Assembly: GCF_001679485.1 (NCBI RefSeq)
Contig: NZ_LZOZ01000017.1
Coordinates: 124,001 to 188,000 of the forward strand
Length of the DNA stretch: 64,000 nucleotides
DNA from: Haemophilus sp. CCUG 60358
GTDB lineage: Bacteria > Pseudomonadota > Gammaproteobacteria > Enterobacterales > Pasteurellaceae
Reading direction: 5' to 3'
Within the stretch, counting starts at the first letter, position 1; the number at the start of each line of letters is the position of its first letter. The position numbers and the translations under genes were made by a program. Below, piece by piece: positions 9,384 to 17,790 of this stretch. The notes under the pieces were generated by a model. That model ran no database searches. It was not told the origin of the DNA and worked only from the letters and a program-made list of their open reading frames with translations.

Positions 9384-10430
9384 TTATTCCTGTAATTCCC
9401 AGCTTCTAATCATACGTTTAAACATATTCTCAAGATCCATTTCAGGTTGCCAACCTAATGCTTTAAGTTTATCTGAATTTAGTTTTAATTTAACATCTGG
9501 AGCATATCCCAAACTACCTAAATTTTCAGGAATATGAACTTCTGCTTTAATTTGATTGTTACCAATTTTATCTGCAACCATTTTTGCCATATTTAAAATG
9601 GTGCTATGATTGCGAGCAACATTATAACTGTGCCCTTTCTCGCCTTTTTGCAAAAGAACAAAAATACCGTACACCGTATCTGCCGTATAACAATAATTAC
9701 CTTCAGATTGCCCCATAGTATGTAAAATAATATCCGTCTTATTGAGTGCACTTTTTGCAAATTGTGCAAATACACGGTTATCAGAAAGAGGTACACCAGC
9801 TCCAAATGTTTGAGCCAGCCTTGCACTGCATACATCTAGGTTATATTGTACTACATAAGCATTGCATAATGCCTCGCAAACTCGCTTACTTTCAGGGTAG
9901 CAACTACGTGATTTACTAAGATCAATATAACCTAATTTATCTTCAGTAACATTAGTATAATCATCCGCAACCTGACCATAATATTCCATTGAAGAAATAT
10001 AAACCATTTTGCAACTTGGATGCGCTTTCACATATTCCAGTAAATTCTTTGTACTTTCAAATGCTGTTAATAGTACACCTGTTGGATTTTCTACCATTTC
10101 TTTTGAAGCAGTAATACTTGCAGTATGCACAATAAAGTTAATAGTTTGGTCAAAATACAAGGGAGATAACAAACTGTCTGTCACAAATATTAAACTTTCA
10201 TTTGAAAAATCAGCAAAAGTATCTGCTGCTTTTTCTAAATTTCGGACACTAGCTAAAACTATAATCTGAGCATTTAATACCTGGTTAGCATACAGTATGC
10301 TTTTTACAATTAAGGAGCCAACTAGACCTGTCGCTCCAGTGACTAATACTGTTGAACGATTAAATTTTCCTTCTCTGAAAACCTTATCTAAAATAAATTC
10401 TAAATCTTCTTTTAAAACTAAATCTTTCAT
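9384..10430 (-). CDS. NAD-dependent epimerase/dehydratase-like oxidoreductase, possibly CDP-sugar reductase (Mnp2-like)
   Basis: Extended SDR protein of 348 residues with TGATGLVG (31-38) for NAD(P) binding and a YPESK catalytic pair (Tyr178, Lys182). Its ATG overlaps the stop of the IspD-like nucleotidyltransferase (TAATG), so the two are translationally coupled and probably act in one pathway. From memory, pneumococcal capsule clusters pair such a nucleotidyltransferase with an SDR (mnp1-mnp2) to make CDP-mannitol. By that analogy this enzyme could reduce a CDP-ketose to a CDP-polyol. The SDR fold is certain, the substrate is inference. A UDP-sugar epimerase is the alternative. Confidence 0.7.
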   Translation of the reverse strand: MKDLVLKEDLEFILDKVFREGKFNRSTVLVTGATGLVGSLIVKSILYANQVLNAQIIVLASVRNLEKAADTFADFSNESLIFVTDSLLSPLYFDQTINFIVHTASITASKEMVENPTGVLLTAFESTKNLLEYVKAHPSCKMVYISSMEYYGQVADDYTNVTEDKLGYIDLSKSRSCYPESKRVCEALCNAYVVQYNLDVCSARLAQTFGAGVPLSDNRVFAQFAKSALNKTDIILHTMGQSEGNYCYTADTVYGIFVLLQKGEKGHSYNVARNHSTILNMAKMVADKIGNNQIKAEVHIPENLGSLGYAPDVKLKLNSDKLKALGWQPEMDLENMFKRMIRSWELQE

Positions 10431-11158
10431 TATTTTTTCTCATCACCACGTTTAAAGCCATAAAGCTGTTCATCTTCTTCTAAAGAAAACATAGCTTTAG
10501 CTAAATAAAAGTCCTCTTGTGTTGTGATTTTAATATTTTCAGAACCACATTCCACAATATTAAAGTCCGATTCAGGGAAATAATGTTTTACAATTGCACA
10601 AGAATCAACAAAAGAAAAATTATTGTCTGCAATCGCTTTTTTGTGTGCTAATTTTAGTAAAGACACATCAAAAGTTTGCGGTGCTCGTGCCATATAAGAA
10701 ACATCACGTTTAAGTACGCCGTTAATTTTATGATCTTTAACTGAAACTAATGTTTCTTTTGCTTTTACACATGTAATAGCAATTTTATTAACCTTTGCCG
10801 TCTCAATATTTTCTTTGATAAGCTGACTAGAAATAAATGGGCGAACACCATCATGGATCAATACAATACCCTCACGAATTTCTTTTAATCCGTTATAAAT
10901 AGACTGCTGCCCAGTTTCACCGCCTGTAACTACTTTTTTAGCTTTAGTAATACGGTATTGTTCTAATAAACATTCCAAATATCGCTCCCACCCTTGCAAA
11001 ATCACTACAACGATTTCTTCAATTTCATCACAATTTTCAAAAACTTCTAGGGTATGAATAATCACGGGCTTACCATAAATTTTTAAAAACTGCTTTGGCA
11101 ATACCTTAGAATTCATACGAGAACCTGTTCCGCCTGCAAAAATCACTGCCGAATTCAT
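10430..11158 (-). CDS. IspD/TarI-like cytidylyltransferase, probable CDP-polyol or CDP-sugar synthesis
   Basis: The 242-residue protein has the IspD-family fold: FAGGTGSRM near residues 6-14, LPKQFL, and HDGVRPF in the middle. It is likely not the isoprenoid enzyme, because it lies in a polysaccharide cluster coupled to an SDR gene and a LicD-family gene is present. This class (TarI, Mnp1-like) transfers CMP from CTP to a polyol or sugar phosphate. The start at the second ATG is chosen because AGGAG lies six bases before it; the first in-frame ATG abuts the Shine-Dalgarno. Product identity (CDP-ribitol, CDP-mannitol or other) is open. Confidence 0.8.
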   Translation of the reverse strand: MNSAVIFAGGTGSRMNSKVLPKQFLKIYGKPVIIHTLEVFENCDEIEEIVVVILQGWERYLECLLEQYRITKAKKVVTGGETGQQSIYNGLKEIREGIVLIHDGVRPFISSQLIKENIETAKVNKIAITCVKAKETLVSVKDHKINGVLKRDVSYMARAPQTFDVSLLKLAHKKAIADNNFSFVDSCAIVKHYFPESDFNIVECGSENIKITTQEDFYLAKAMFSLEEDEQLYGFKRGDEKK

Positions 11159-11167
11159 ATCCATCTC

Positions 11168-12622
11168 CTAGTTCTTAGTTAATTTTGATCTAATTTGATT
11201 TAGAATAGTAAAAATAAAAGGTTCTTTAGACAATAACAAAACACCTAAATAACAAATAAAAAATAGGCTCGCGCTTACTAAAAACACAATAGTCTCATTA
11301 TAATTCAGATTTATATTCAGCCATATTGATACAATAATAGCTAAGGCTAATGCCATAATAATTCGCATATAACTGACGCCACTAAATAACACTTGAGAAT
11401 AAGCTCTTAATATATAAATCTGATAGATTAAAATACTCGCCTCTGCCACCATTACAGAAACTGCCGCACCGATTGCTCCGTATTCTGGAATTAAGATTAA
11501 ATTAAGTACCATATTGATTACCGCAGCAATCACTACGGAATAGCATAAATATTTTTCTTTCTTAAGTGGAATAAGCATCTGAATCCCTGTTAAATTAGAT
11601 AATCCCACAATAAAAATAATTAACGCTAATACTTGCAGTGGAATAATCGAGCCTAAATAAGCAGAACCAGCCAAAATCAAAACTGATGGTTTTGCAAATA
11701 AAATACAAAAGGCAACCAAAGGAAGTGATAAGATAAAAATAAATTGTGTTGACTTTGACAAAATATCATTAAACTTATCCCACATATTATTTTCAATATA
11801 ATAACTTAATCTTGGTAATAAAACGGCACCTAACGAAGTAACAATACTCACCATTACATCTTTTATACGATATGCTGCATTATAATAACCAACTTCTTCA
11901 TTCCCCTGTATAAAACCAAGCAATGCCACACTTACATTTACATAAAAAGTGACTGCAATCGTAGTAATAAAAAAAGTCATCATTGGTTTAAGATGGCGTT
12001 TAAAGTCATAATTTGAGAAATATTTAATTGTTATTATTTTCCGCAAATTATATAAATTTACGAAACCTGAACCAACAGTCGCAAAAATAATGATAAATGC
12101 ATAACCACTATAATCTGACTCAGTTTTAACACACGTAAAAACAAGTACAAAAGCAATAAATTTAAAAATAATGGAACGGATAGTAATATAAAAATACTGC
12201 TCAATTCCTTTATATAGCCACTCCACCCCCACAATTGTGAATAGAATATTTAAACCCGAAATTAAAAAAAGTGTTTTCTCCGCCTTTAATTCAGGAATAA
12301 AAACGATACCTAAAAAATAGACAATATAGACAAAACTCATCAATACCATATTGATGAGTAATATTTCTTGTACTGTTTTTGATAATTTTTCTTTATCATC
12401 CCTTACTTGTGCACAAGCTCGGATACCATAATTAGCTACACCAAAAGCTGCAAAAATACTAAAGTAAGAAACAATAGAATAAGCAAATGCAACTTTCCCT
12501 GTTCCAATAGGGCTTAACACCCTAGAAACATAAGGAAATGTAATTAACGGGAATAAAAAGTTTGAAACCGTTAATAACATATTCATTGCAAAGTTAAATT
12601 TAACTGAGTGAATTTTCATCAT
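11168..12622 (-). CDS. wzx: O-unit flippase (polysaccharide transporter, MOP superfamily)
   Basis: A 484-residue inner-membrane protein with about 12-14 hydrophobic segments and the typical Wzx N-terminus (NFLFPLITFPYVSRVLSPIG near residues 17-36). It would flip the undecaprenyl-linked repeat unit from the cytoplasmic to the periplasmic face. The two ATG codons lie directly after the wzy stop, indicating coupling. Sequence is AT-rich and carries no uptake signal, in line with horizontal origin of the cluster. Confidence 0.9.
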   Translation of the reverse strand: MMKIHSVKFNFAMNMLLTVSNFLFPLITFPYVSRVLSPIGTGKVAFAYSIVSYFSIFAAFGVANYGIRACAQVRDDKEKLSKTVQEILLINMVLMSFVYIVYFLGIVFIPELKAEKTLFLISGLNILFTIVGVEWLYKGIEQYFYITIRSIIFKFIAFVLVFTCVKTESDYSGYAFIIIFATVGSGFVNLYNLRKIITIKYFSNYDFKRHLKPMMTFFITTIAVTFYVNVSVALLGFIQGNEEVGYYNAAYRIKDVMVSIVTSLGAVLLPRLSYYIENNMWDKFNDILSKSTQFIFILSLPLVAFCILFAKPSVLILAGSAYLGSIIPLQVLALIIFIVGLSNLTGIQMLIPLKKEKYLCYSVVIAAVINMVLNLILIPEYGAIGAAVSVMVAEASILIYQIYILRAYSQVLFSGVSYMRIIMALALAIIVSIWLNINLNYNETIVFLVSASLFFICYLGVLLLSKEPFIFTILNQIRSKLTKN

Positions 12623-13777
12623 TTATCTAAATATATTATTCCTATATTTATTTAACCCATAATAACCCAAGCAAAGTAAGAATGGATTAAATTCAGGAGA
12701 CATTAATTGAGGATCAGTAATCGAATGTGCAAATAAAAGAATTAACACCAAACTAAAATATTTATCATTATGTTTAACAATTCTTATTCCAATTCTTGTA
12801 TAACCTATGCACACTAAAGCAAAAATAATTGATCCATAAACCAATAATAACTGAACATAAGCAGAATCAATATAAAAGAACTTATTTGTTTCGCTAGCCT
12901 CTAACATTGTTGTAAACTCAACAAAACTACCGAAAGGCTGAATACCATATAATTCAAACCCCCAATGCCCTAACGCTAAACGTCCACTAAGCATAGAATT
13001 TAACTTGCCCATCCACTCAAGTTCTGGATTATATGTATATTGAAAATATATGGCTATTGCGGCAAAAATAATAAAACTATATTTTGTAAATAATTTATAT
13101 AACTTACCAAACATCAGTGTAGAGTAATTAATTTTTAAATATTTAACAAATAAAATTGCAACACAAGAAAGAATGACCAATCCAAATGCTGCTTTCGTAT
13201 CTGTAAATACATAAATAGGATAATTCAATAATAAAATTACTAATAACTCTAGAAAGGTAACTTTTTCTTTTCTTACAAAAAACCAACATAAAACCAAATG
13301 GAAATAGTAATTCGGTAAAAAAGTTGGGAACCGATAACCTAATAAATAACGATATGTACCATCTTCACGAAATAGATTTAAATAAGTTTCAGGATAAAGG
13401 TTAAAAAGATATGTAAAGAAAATAAATAACATTCCTGAAAATGTTGCTAGTAAGAATGTTTTCATTACTTTCGAAAATGGAATATTACGGCATAGCATAA
13501 TAAAAAGATAAATTAATACACCTTTTTTAAAATGCATATAACCTATGAAAAACACGATAGTAATTAATAGATCTAAAAATGAAGCTTTGTTAAACGAATA
13601 ACCTATTACAACATAAGCAAGCAATAAAAACATTACACATGCATTAAATGACTTCAGTAATAAATTAGTATCAAATAGTGTAAAATATTGACCACCTAAA
13701 ATATGGATAAAAAATACCCATAGAAAGTAGGCTAACAGAAACACATATCTGGATATGCTTTTATTAGAATTAAGCAT
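12623..13777 (-). CDS. wzy: O-antigen polymerase-like membrane protein
   Basis: Polytopic protein of about 384 residues with ten or more membrane segments and a larger periplasmic loop between about residues 235 and 285 (YTYNPELEWMGKLNSMLSGRLALGHWGF). RLALGHWGFE-type stretches are common in Wzy polymerases. The role is assigned from topology, the genes on either side (wzx and a glycosyltransferase) and the lack of another polymerase candidate. An upstream TTG would extend it by nine residues into the preceding gene, but ATG at 13777 has AGGA eight bases before it and is preferred. Confidence 0.82.
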   Translation of the reverse strand: MLNSNKSISRYVFLLAYFLWVFFIHILGGQYFTLFDTNLLLKSFNACVMFLLLAYVVIGYSFNKASFLDLLITIVFFIGYMHFKKGVLIYLFIMLCRNIPFSKVMKTFLLATFSGMLFIFFTYLFNLYPETYLNLFREDGTYRYLLGYRFPTFLPNYYFHLVLCWFFVRKEKVTFLELLVILLLNYPIYVFTDTKAAFGLVILSCVAILFVKYLKINYSTLMFGKLYKLFTKYSFIIFAAIAIYFQYTYNPELEWMGKLNSMLSGRLALGHWGFELYGIQPFGSFVEFTTMLEASETNKFFYIDSAYVQLLLVYGSIIFALVCIGYTRIGIRIVKHNDKYFSLVLILLFAHSITDPQLMSPEFNPFLLCLGYYGLNKYRNNIFR

Positions 13778-13787
13778 TAAAGAATTC

Positions 13788-14837
13788 CTATTTAAGCTTA
13801 GCAAAAAGAATAGGCAAATTCGCTTTCAAATATTTTATTATATTACCAAGTATTACAAGCAACCAAGAGAACCTAGCTGAAAAAATACATTCAATTATCT
13901 TTATCTTTCCTGTTATTAAATCTAGTCTCTCTAAGAAATAATTATATTTTGAATTAGAAAATATAGATTCTATCCATTCTTTTTGATCATTAAATGTTAA
14001 GCCTGCGGATTTACTTGTGTTACGCTCAATAGAGGATAGGAAATATCTAACAAATCTATTAACTAAGAGTATTTCTGATTGTTTAGATAAATTAGATTGG
14101 TAAACTTCTAACAAAGATTTAAATTGCAAAAGTGTATCCATATGAATATCAAAATATTCTGGTACAAATTTAGATGTCAATGTATTACCATTCGTTCTTT
14201 TCTTATAAAAATAATAGGGTTTATTAAGTATATATAATGAATCAACCTTACTAAATACATTAATATTAAATTCAAAATCCTCTTTTAGCGCTAATGACTT
14301 GCAAGAAAATTTATTTTCAATCAAAAATTCTCGATTATAAAATTTATTATTCATGTAACCTAGTAGAAAACTTTGTTCTAAATCAACTAGAGCATCAAAA
14401 ATATTATTACGAGTAATACCCCCTGAAAATTTACTAATTATATCCTTTGAAAACTCAAGTTTATCATTAGTTTCATAATCTTCTCTCATACCCGTAATAA
14501 TTACATTAATACTGTTATTTTTAGAAATATCCGCAATTTCTAGTAACCAGTTAGTATCAAACTGGTCATCAGGATCAGGAAAACCAACATAATCACCAGT
14601 AGCGTGTCTTAATCCTATATTACGGCTTTCCGATAAACCTAAATTCCTAGGATTTTCAATAATTTTCATCCTAGGATCATGCACTAACGAAAATAGTCTT
14701 TCCTTAGTATCATCAGTTGCACAATCTTCGACAAAAATAACTTCTATATTTTGATAAGGTTGCTCACATAACCACTTATAAATACCATCTAAGTATTTAG
14801 AGACATTGTAACAACAAAAAATTAAACTTAATTTCAT
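13788..14837 (-). CDS. Family 2 glycosyltransferase
   Basis: Cytoplasmic GT-A glycosyltransferase of about 349 residues. The N-terminus LSLIFCCYNVSKYLDG and the acidic PDPDDQFD metal-binding motif near residues 86-93 identify the family. It would add one sugar to the lipid-linked repeat unit. ATG at 14837 lies one base after the licD stop and matches the family N-terminus; a TTG at 14858 inside licD is unlikely. Donor and linkage cannot be read. Only this and the DUF4422 gene are candidate sugar transferases after WbaP, so the repeat unit should be short. Confidence 0.88.
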   Translation of the reverse strand: MKLSLIFCCYNVSKYLDGIYKWLCEQPYQNIEVIFVEDCATDDTKERLFSLVHDPRMKIIENPRNLGLSESRNIGLRHATGDYVGFPDPDDQFDTNWLLEIADISKNNSINVIITGMREDYETNDKLEFSKDIISKFSGGITRNNIFDALVDLEQSFLLGYMNNKFYNREFLIENKFSCKSLALKEDFEFNINVFSKVDSLYILNKPYYFYKKRTNGNTLTSKFVPEYFDIHMDTLLQFKSLLEVYQSNLSKQSEILLVNRFVRYFLSSIERNTSKSAGLTFNDQKEWIESIFSNSKYNYFLERLDLITGKIKIIECIFSARFSWLLVILGNIIKYLKANLPILFAKLK

Positions 14838-14838
14838 A

Positions 14839-15648
14839 TTATTTTTCAACCCAAGCAATCATTTCGTGATTAATGCGTTTTTCAACTGGAGGCAATTGCA
14901 TATAGTTTTTATAAAGAGCAGTTAAATAAGAATCCCAACAACTAAAAGAATCAAATTGCTCATTCTCAAAAGTAACTTGATACCCTTTATCAATATCAGC
15001 TTTTAATATTTTTTCAGCCTCACCATAAAGCCCCCACGTAATAGCTCCTACATATTTAGCTGAATCATAATCATATTTCATCGCTAATTTATTTAAGTTA
15101 GCTATCGCACGCTCTTTACCATAAATTAAAGCTAAAGGCTTAAGTATATATTTGGCTAATTTCTTGACCACACTTTTCCCTTCGCCTAATTTAGCATTAC
15201 ATAAACCAATAATTTTTCGATAGTATTCCGCCTTCTTATAAATTCTAGCAACTTCATTTAGATCTTCAGGTAAACCATCCATTGGCATAATATCTAGCCA
15301 CAGATGCTGCTGCATTTCATCTTCTGCATACTTAACATCAATGTGTGTTTTGACATTTACAAATTTAGCATAAGGTAATAAAGTTCCAGTTTGACTAAAA
15401 AATAAGAATTTATAAGTATCATTTTTATAACTACGACTAAATTCAATCAACTTATTAAAATCACTGCGAGGCATTGCTAAATCAATATCATCATCCCAAG
15501 GAATAAAGCCTTTATGACGAATAGCGCCTAGCAATGTGCCACCTGAAAGATAATATCTCAATCCAAGTTCATTACAAATTCTGCGAAACTCAATTAAAAT
15601 CTGCAATTCTACTTGTTTAATTTCATCTAAAGAAAGTTGCTTTTTCAT
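14839..15648 (-). CDS. LicD-family phosphotransferase
   Basis: The 269-residue LicD/nucleotidyltransferase-fold protein carries the family core GGTLLGAIRHKGFIPWDDDID at about residues 36-56, with WDDDID binding metal. LicD proteins move phosphocholine, phosphoribitol or similar groups from CDP donors to a sugar. The cluster encodes a CTP-using enzyme and an SDR but no choline kinase or choline uptake gene, so a phospho-polyol is the more likely cargo than phosphocholine. In H. influenzae the lic1 locus encodes a phosphocholine LicD elsewhere in the genome; this copy is distinct by context. Confidence 0.88.
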   Translation of the reverse strand: MKKQLSLDEIKQVELQILIEFRRICNELGLRYYLSGGTLLGAIRHKGFIPWDDDIDLAMPRSDFNKLIEFSRSYKNDTYKFLFFSQTGTLLPYAKFVNVKTHIDVKYAEDEMQQHLWLDIMPMDGLPEDLNEVARIYKKAEYYRKIIGLCNAKLGEGKSVVKKLAKYILKPLALIYGKERAIANLNKLAMKYDYDSAKYVGAITWGLYGEAEKILKADIDKGYQVTFENEQFDSFSCWDSYLTALYKNYMQLPPVEKRINHEMIAWVEK

Positions 15649-15650
15649 TA

Positions 15651-16451
15651 TTAAAAACTCTTTTCGTATTTCTTACCAAAGAACTTAGCCATTAAAAATG
15701 CAGTTCCTTTCTTCAACCAATTAATTTTCTCGCCATAAACAAATGGAATTGATTTCACTTTTAATAGTTTAGATTGAGAATATTGTTTTAACCAAACATT
15801 GAATAACAACTCACTTACGCGTCCATAAAAACGCGCATGAAATACTGAATATTGTTCCGCAGGAATACGTTTTTCCAATTCAAATAAAATGGGAAATAGC
15901 CAACTGCAATAATCATTCACTAATTTTTTAGACATAATGAACATGTTAAACATATAGCCGCCACGCTGTTTCATTACTGCATCAAAACTTCCTAGAAATT
16001 CACCGCACTTTTCGGTAATAATTTCACGAGTTACATCTAAATGCTCGGCATGTAAGGTATTTGCATAATGTGAATAAAGCGTTTCAATGTAATAATTGCG
16101 TTTACTTGGTACGATTACATCATATTGGCTTAATAATTCACTCGCTTCTTTGTGTGTTAAATAGAGTGTTTCTAACGGATTCTTTTTACGCTCCATTCGG
16201 CTTTTTACACTAAAAAAACGGCGATAATGAATTAAACCTAAATAATCATTAGGTAAATTTTTCCACGCCCAATAAAGCCCTGTTAGTTCACAAAAATTAG
16301 GATTTTTAGCTGAAATATTATCACCAGTATCATCGCCTTGATAACCAAGTTCCTCTTTTCCTAATTTACCTACATGTAATGGCAGATACATATCATCTGA
16401 TGGCATAAAATGTTGTTTGTGTGTAGCAATAATAATTTTAATATCTTTCAT
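15651..16451 (-). CDS. DUF4422 polysaccharide biosynthesis protein, probable glycosyltransferase
   Basis: The 266-residue protein begins KDIKIIIATHKQ and contains GDDTGDNISAKNPNFCELTGLYWAW near residues 39-63 and YLGLIHYRRFF near 70-80, all typical of DUF4422. Members are found in capsule and O-antigen clusters and are treated as glycosyltransferases. With glf in the same cluster, a galactofuranosyl transfer is a reasonable guess, not shown. It is the only gene in the island with a perfect uptake signal (16002-16010). It lies 2 bases from both neighbours, so transcription is certainly shared. Confidence 0.8.
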   Translation of the reverse strand: MKDIKIIIATHKQHFMPSDDMYLPLHVGKLGKEELGYQGDDTGDNISAKNPNFCELTGLYWAWKNLPNDYLGLIHYRRFFSVKSRMERKKNPLETLYLTHKEASELLSQYDVIVPSKRNYYIETLYSHYANTLHAEHLDVTREIITEKCGEFLGSFDAVMKQRGGYMFNMFIMSKKLVNDYCSWLFPILFELEKRIPAEQYSVFHARFYGRVSELLFNVWLKQYSQSKLLKVKSIPFVYGEKINWLKKGTAFLMAKFFGKKYEKSF

Positions 16452-16453
16452 AT

Positions 16454-17587
16454 TTACGCCCTATTTGAAAATACTTCTCTAGCTAAAATGATTAATGATG
16501 AAAGTACTACACCAAAAACAAACCCTACAATAAGTAAAATCAATCGCTTAGGCCAATCACGCTGAACGGGATAATCTGGTGAACTTAAATAATAATAGCT
16601 TTTTACCTCTCCAATATTATCTAAGCGAGGTTCTAATTCTGTTAATTTTGCTAACTGTCTTTCTGTACTATAATAGTTCACTGGGTAAACAATTTCAGTA
16701 CCCTTTGCAATATCTAGCTGGGCTCTTAAATATTTCTCGCCAAGCATAAAGAGATAGGTTCCATCTGCTAATTTGGAATCAGAGATATTTAAACGACCCT
16801 CCCCCATCATATATTCAGGAATCGATAAACTATTTGTATTACCTTTAGAAAACTCTGTAATCCCCGCTTTTTTAGCAATATTTAAAGCATTAGTTAAATT
16901 CTCTATCTGGACCTTTTTAGCCTCAGTTAAACTTTCTTCAATTTGTAATTTAGTAAACTTTAAGGCGTCTAAACGTAAATAAAATCCTAACTTAAATTCT
17001 TTATTAGTTTGATTTAAGATGTATTGATTCACAAAATTTATATAATCAACTAATACTGATTGAGCTAATTTAGGCGTTTCAGCTGAAAAGGTGATCTTTA
17101 ACCCTATTTTATCTAATTCGGTCAAATCATTTTTCTTAGGATCAACTTCATGAACAATGAGATAGTTTGAAATCGCGGTCTCAATGTAGTTTTCTCTTTG
17201 TTCTTCAGTCATTTCTTTAGTATAGTCCTTAACTAAAGTTGATTGTGACAAAAATTCTCTTTTTAAATCGTTTGATAAAAGAAAATGTTTAAATTGCCCA
17301 TAAAGAGAACTTGATAATTTACCAGTTGAAAATTCACTATCACCAACAATACGAGCGTACTCAGCACGCACGGGTAACAGACGTCCTAAATCAGTGGAAC
17401 GGGGAGCAACAAGGATCGCTGTAGATGTCCATTGTTCCTTTGCCGTAAATACATAACCTACAGAAATGGCCATACCAACAAGAGCTGACAATATTATCCA
17501 CAGCTTTTTCTTCCATAAAATTCTGATTAACTCAATTAAATCTATTTCATTAGATTCATTCATTTTTGGAGAATAAGTATCACTCAT
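16454..17587 (-). CDS. wzz: O-antigen chain length determinant (Wzz)
   Basis: Inner-membrane polysaccharide co-polymerase that sets modal chain length with Wzy. The product of about 377 residues has a first membrane segment near residues 27-48 (LWIILSALVGMAISVGYVF), a long periplasmic helical region, and a second membrane segment near 350-368 preceded by the proline-rich SPDYPVQRDWPKR. The gene is first in the cluster. A TTG start further up would add five residues, but AAGGA lies seven bases before the ATG at 17587. The adjacent ATG at 17590 is also possible. A wzz homologue occupies the same place next to glnA in H. influenzae. Confidence 0.92.
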   Translation of the reverse strand: MSDTYSPKMNESNEIDLIELIRILWKKKLWIILSALVGMAISVGYVFTAKEQWTSTAILVAPRSTDLGRLLPVRAEYARIVGDSEFSTGKLSSSLYGQFKHFLLSNDLKREFLSQSTLVKDYTKEMTEEQRENYIETAISNYLIVHEVDPKKNDLTELDKIGLKITFSAETPKLAQSVLVDYINFVNQYILNQTNKEFKLGFYLRLDALKFTKLQIEESLTEAKKVQIENLTNALNIAKKAGITEFSKGNTNSLSIPEYMMGEGRLNISDSKLADGTYLFMLGEKYLRAQLDIAKGTEIVYPVNYYSTERQLAKLTELEPRLDNIGEVKSYYYLSSPDYPVQRDWPKRLILLIVGFVFGVVLSSLIILAREVFSNRA

Positions 17588-17636
17588 CATTAATTCCTTC
17601 AAGTATTTCTATATACTATAGTGCGAGTTCATTCTA

Positions 17637-17652
17637 CCTAAGTTACCTTAGG
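17637..17652 (-). promoter_or_regulatory. GNRA-capped hairpin in the wzz operon leader
   Basis: On the transcribed strand CCTAAG, loop GTAA and CTTAGG form a perfect 6-bp stem with a GNRA tetraloop about 47 bases before wzz. It is not followed by a T-run, so it is not a terminator. It may stabilise the leader or serve a protein. No JUMPstart/ops core (GGCGGTAG) is present. Confidence 0.6.
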
Positions 17653-17699
17653 CTAACAAGGAAATTCAGGCTGGTTATGACCTGTAATCACTAGCACTC

Positions 17700-17728
17700 A
17701 TAATAGAATAAATGGCTCTAAGAAACAA
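17700..17728 (-). promoter_or_regulatory. Candidate sigma-70 promoter of the polysaccharide operon
   Basis: Reading the minus strand, TTGTTT (17723-17728) is separated by exactly 17 bases from TATTAT (17700-17705). Transcription would start near 17692 and give a leader of about 105 bases with the GNRA hairpin. The -35 element overlaps the T-run of the glnA terminator. Confidence 0.5.
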
Positions 17729-17763
17729 AAAAGGTATCATCAAAATTTGATAATACCTTTTAT
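17729..17763 (-). terminator. Terminator of glnA
   Basis: AAAGGTATTATCAAA and TTTGATGATACCTTT pair (one mismatch) and are followed by a T-run on the minus strand. It insulates glnA from the polysaccharide operon. Confidence 0.85.
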
Positions 17764-17790
17764 AAATAGAATCAGTTAATTATACGCGCA

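Noticed and set aside
10430..11158. Housekeeping ispD
   Set aside because: The fold matches, but coupling to an SDR gene inside a glycan operon argues for a CDP-sugar/polyol enzyme; ispD is normally next to ftsB or ispF.
17600..17728. JUMPstart/ops element before wzz
   Set aside because: A stretch near 17670-17697 loosely resembles part of JUMPstart, but the ops core GGCGGTAG is absent.
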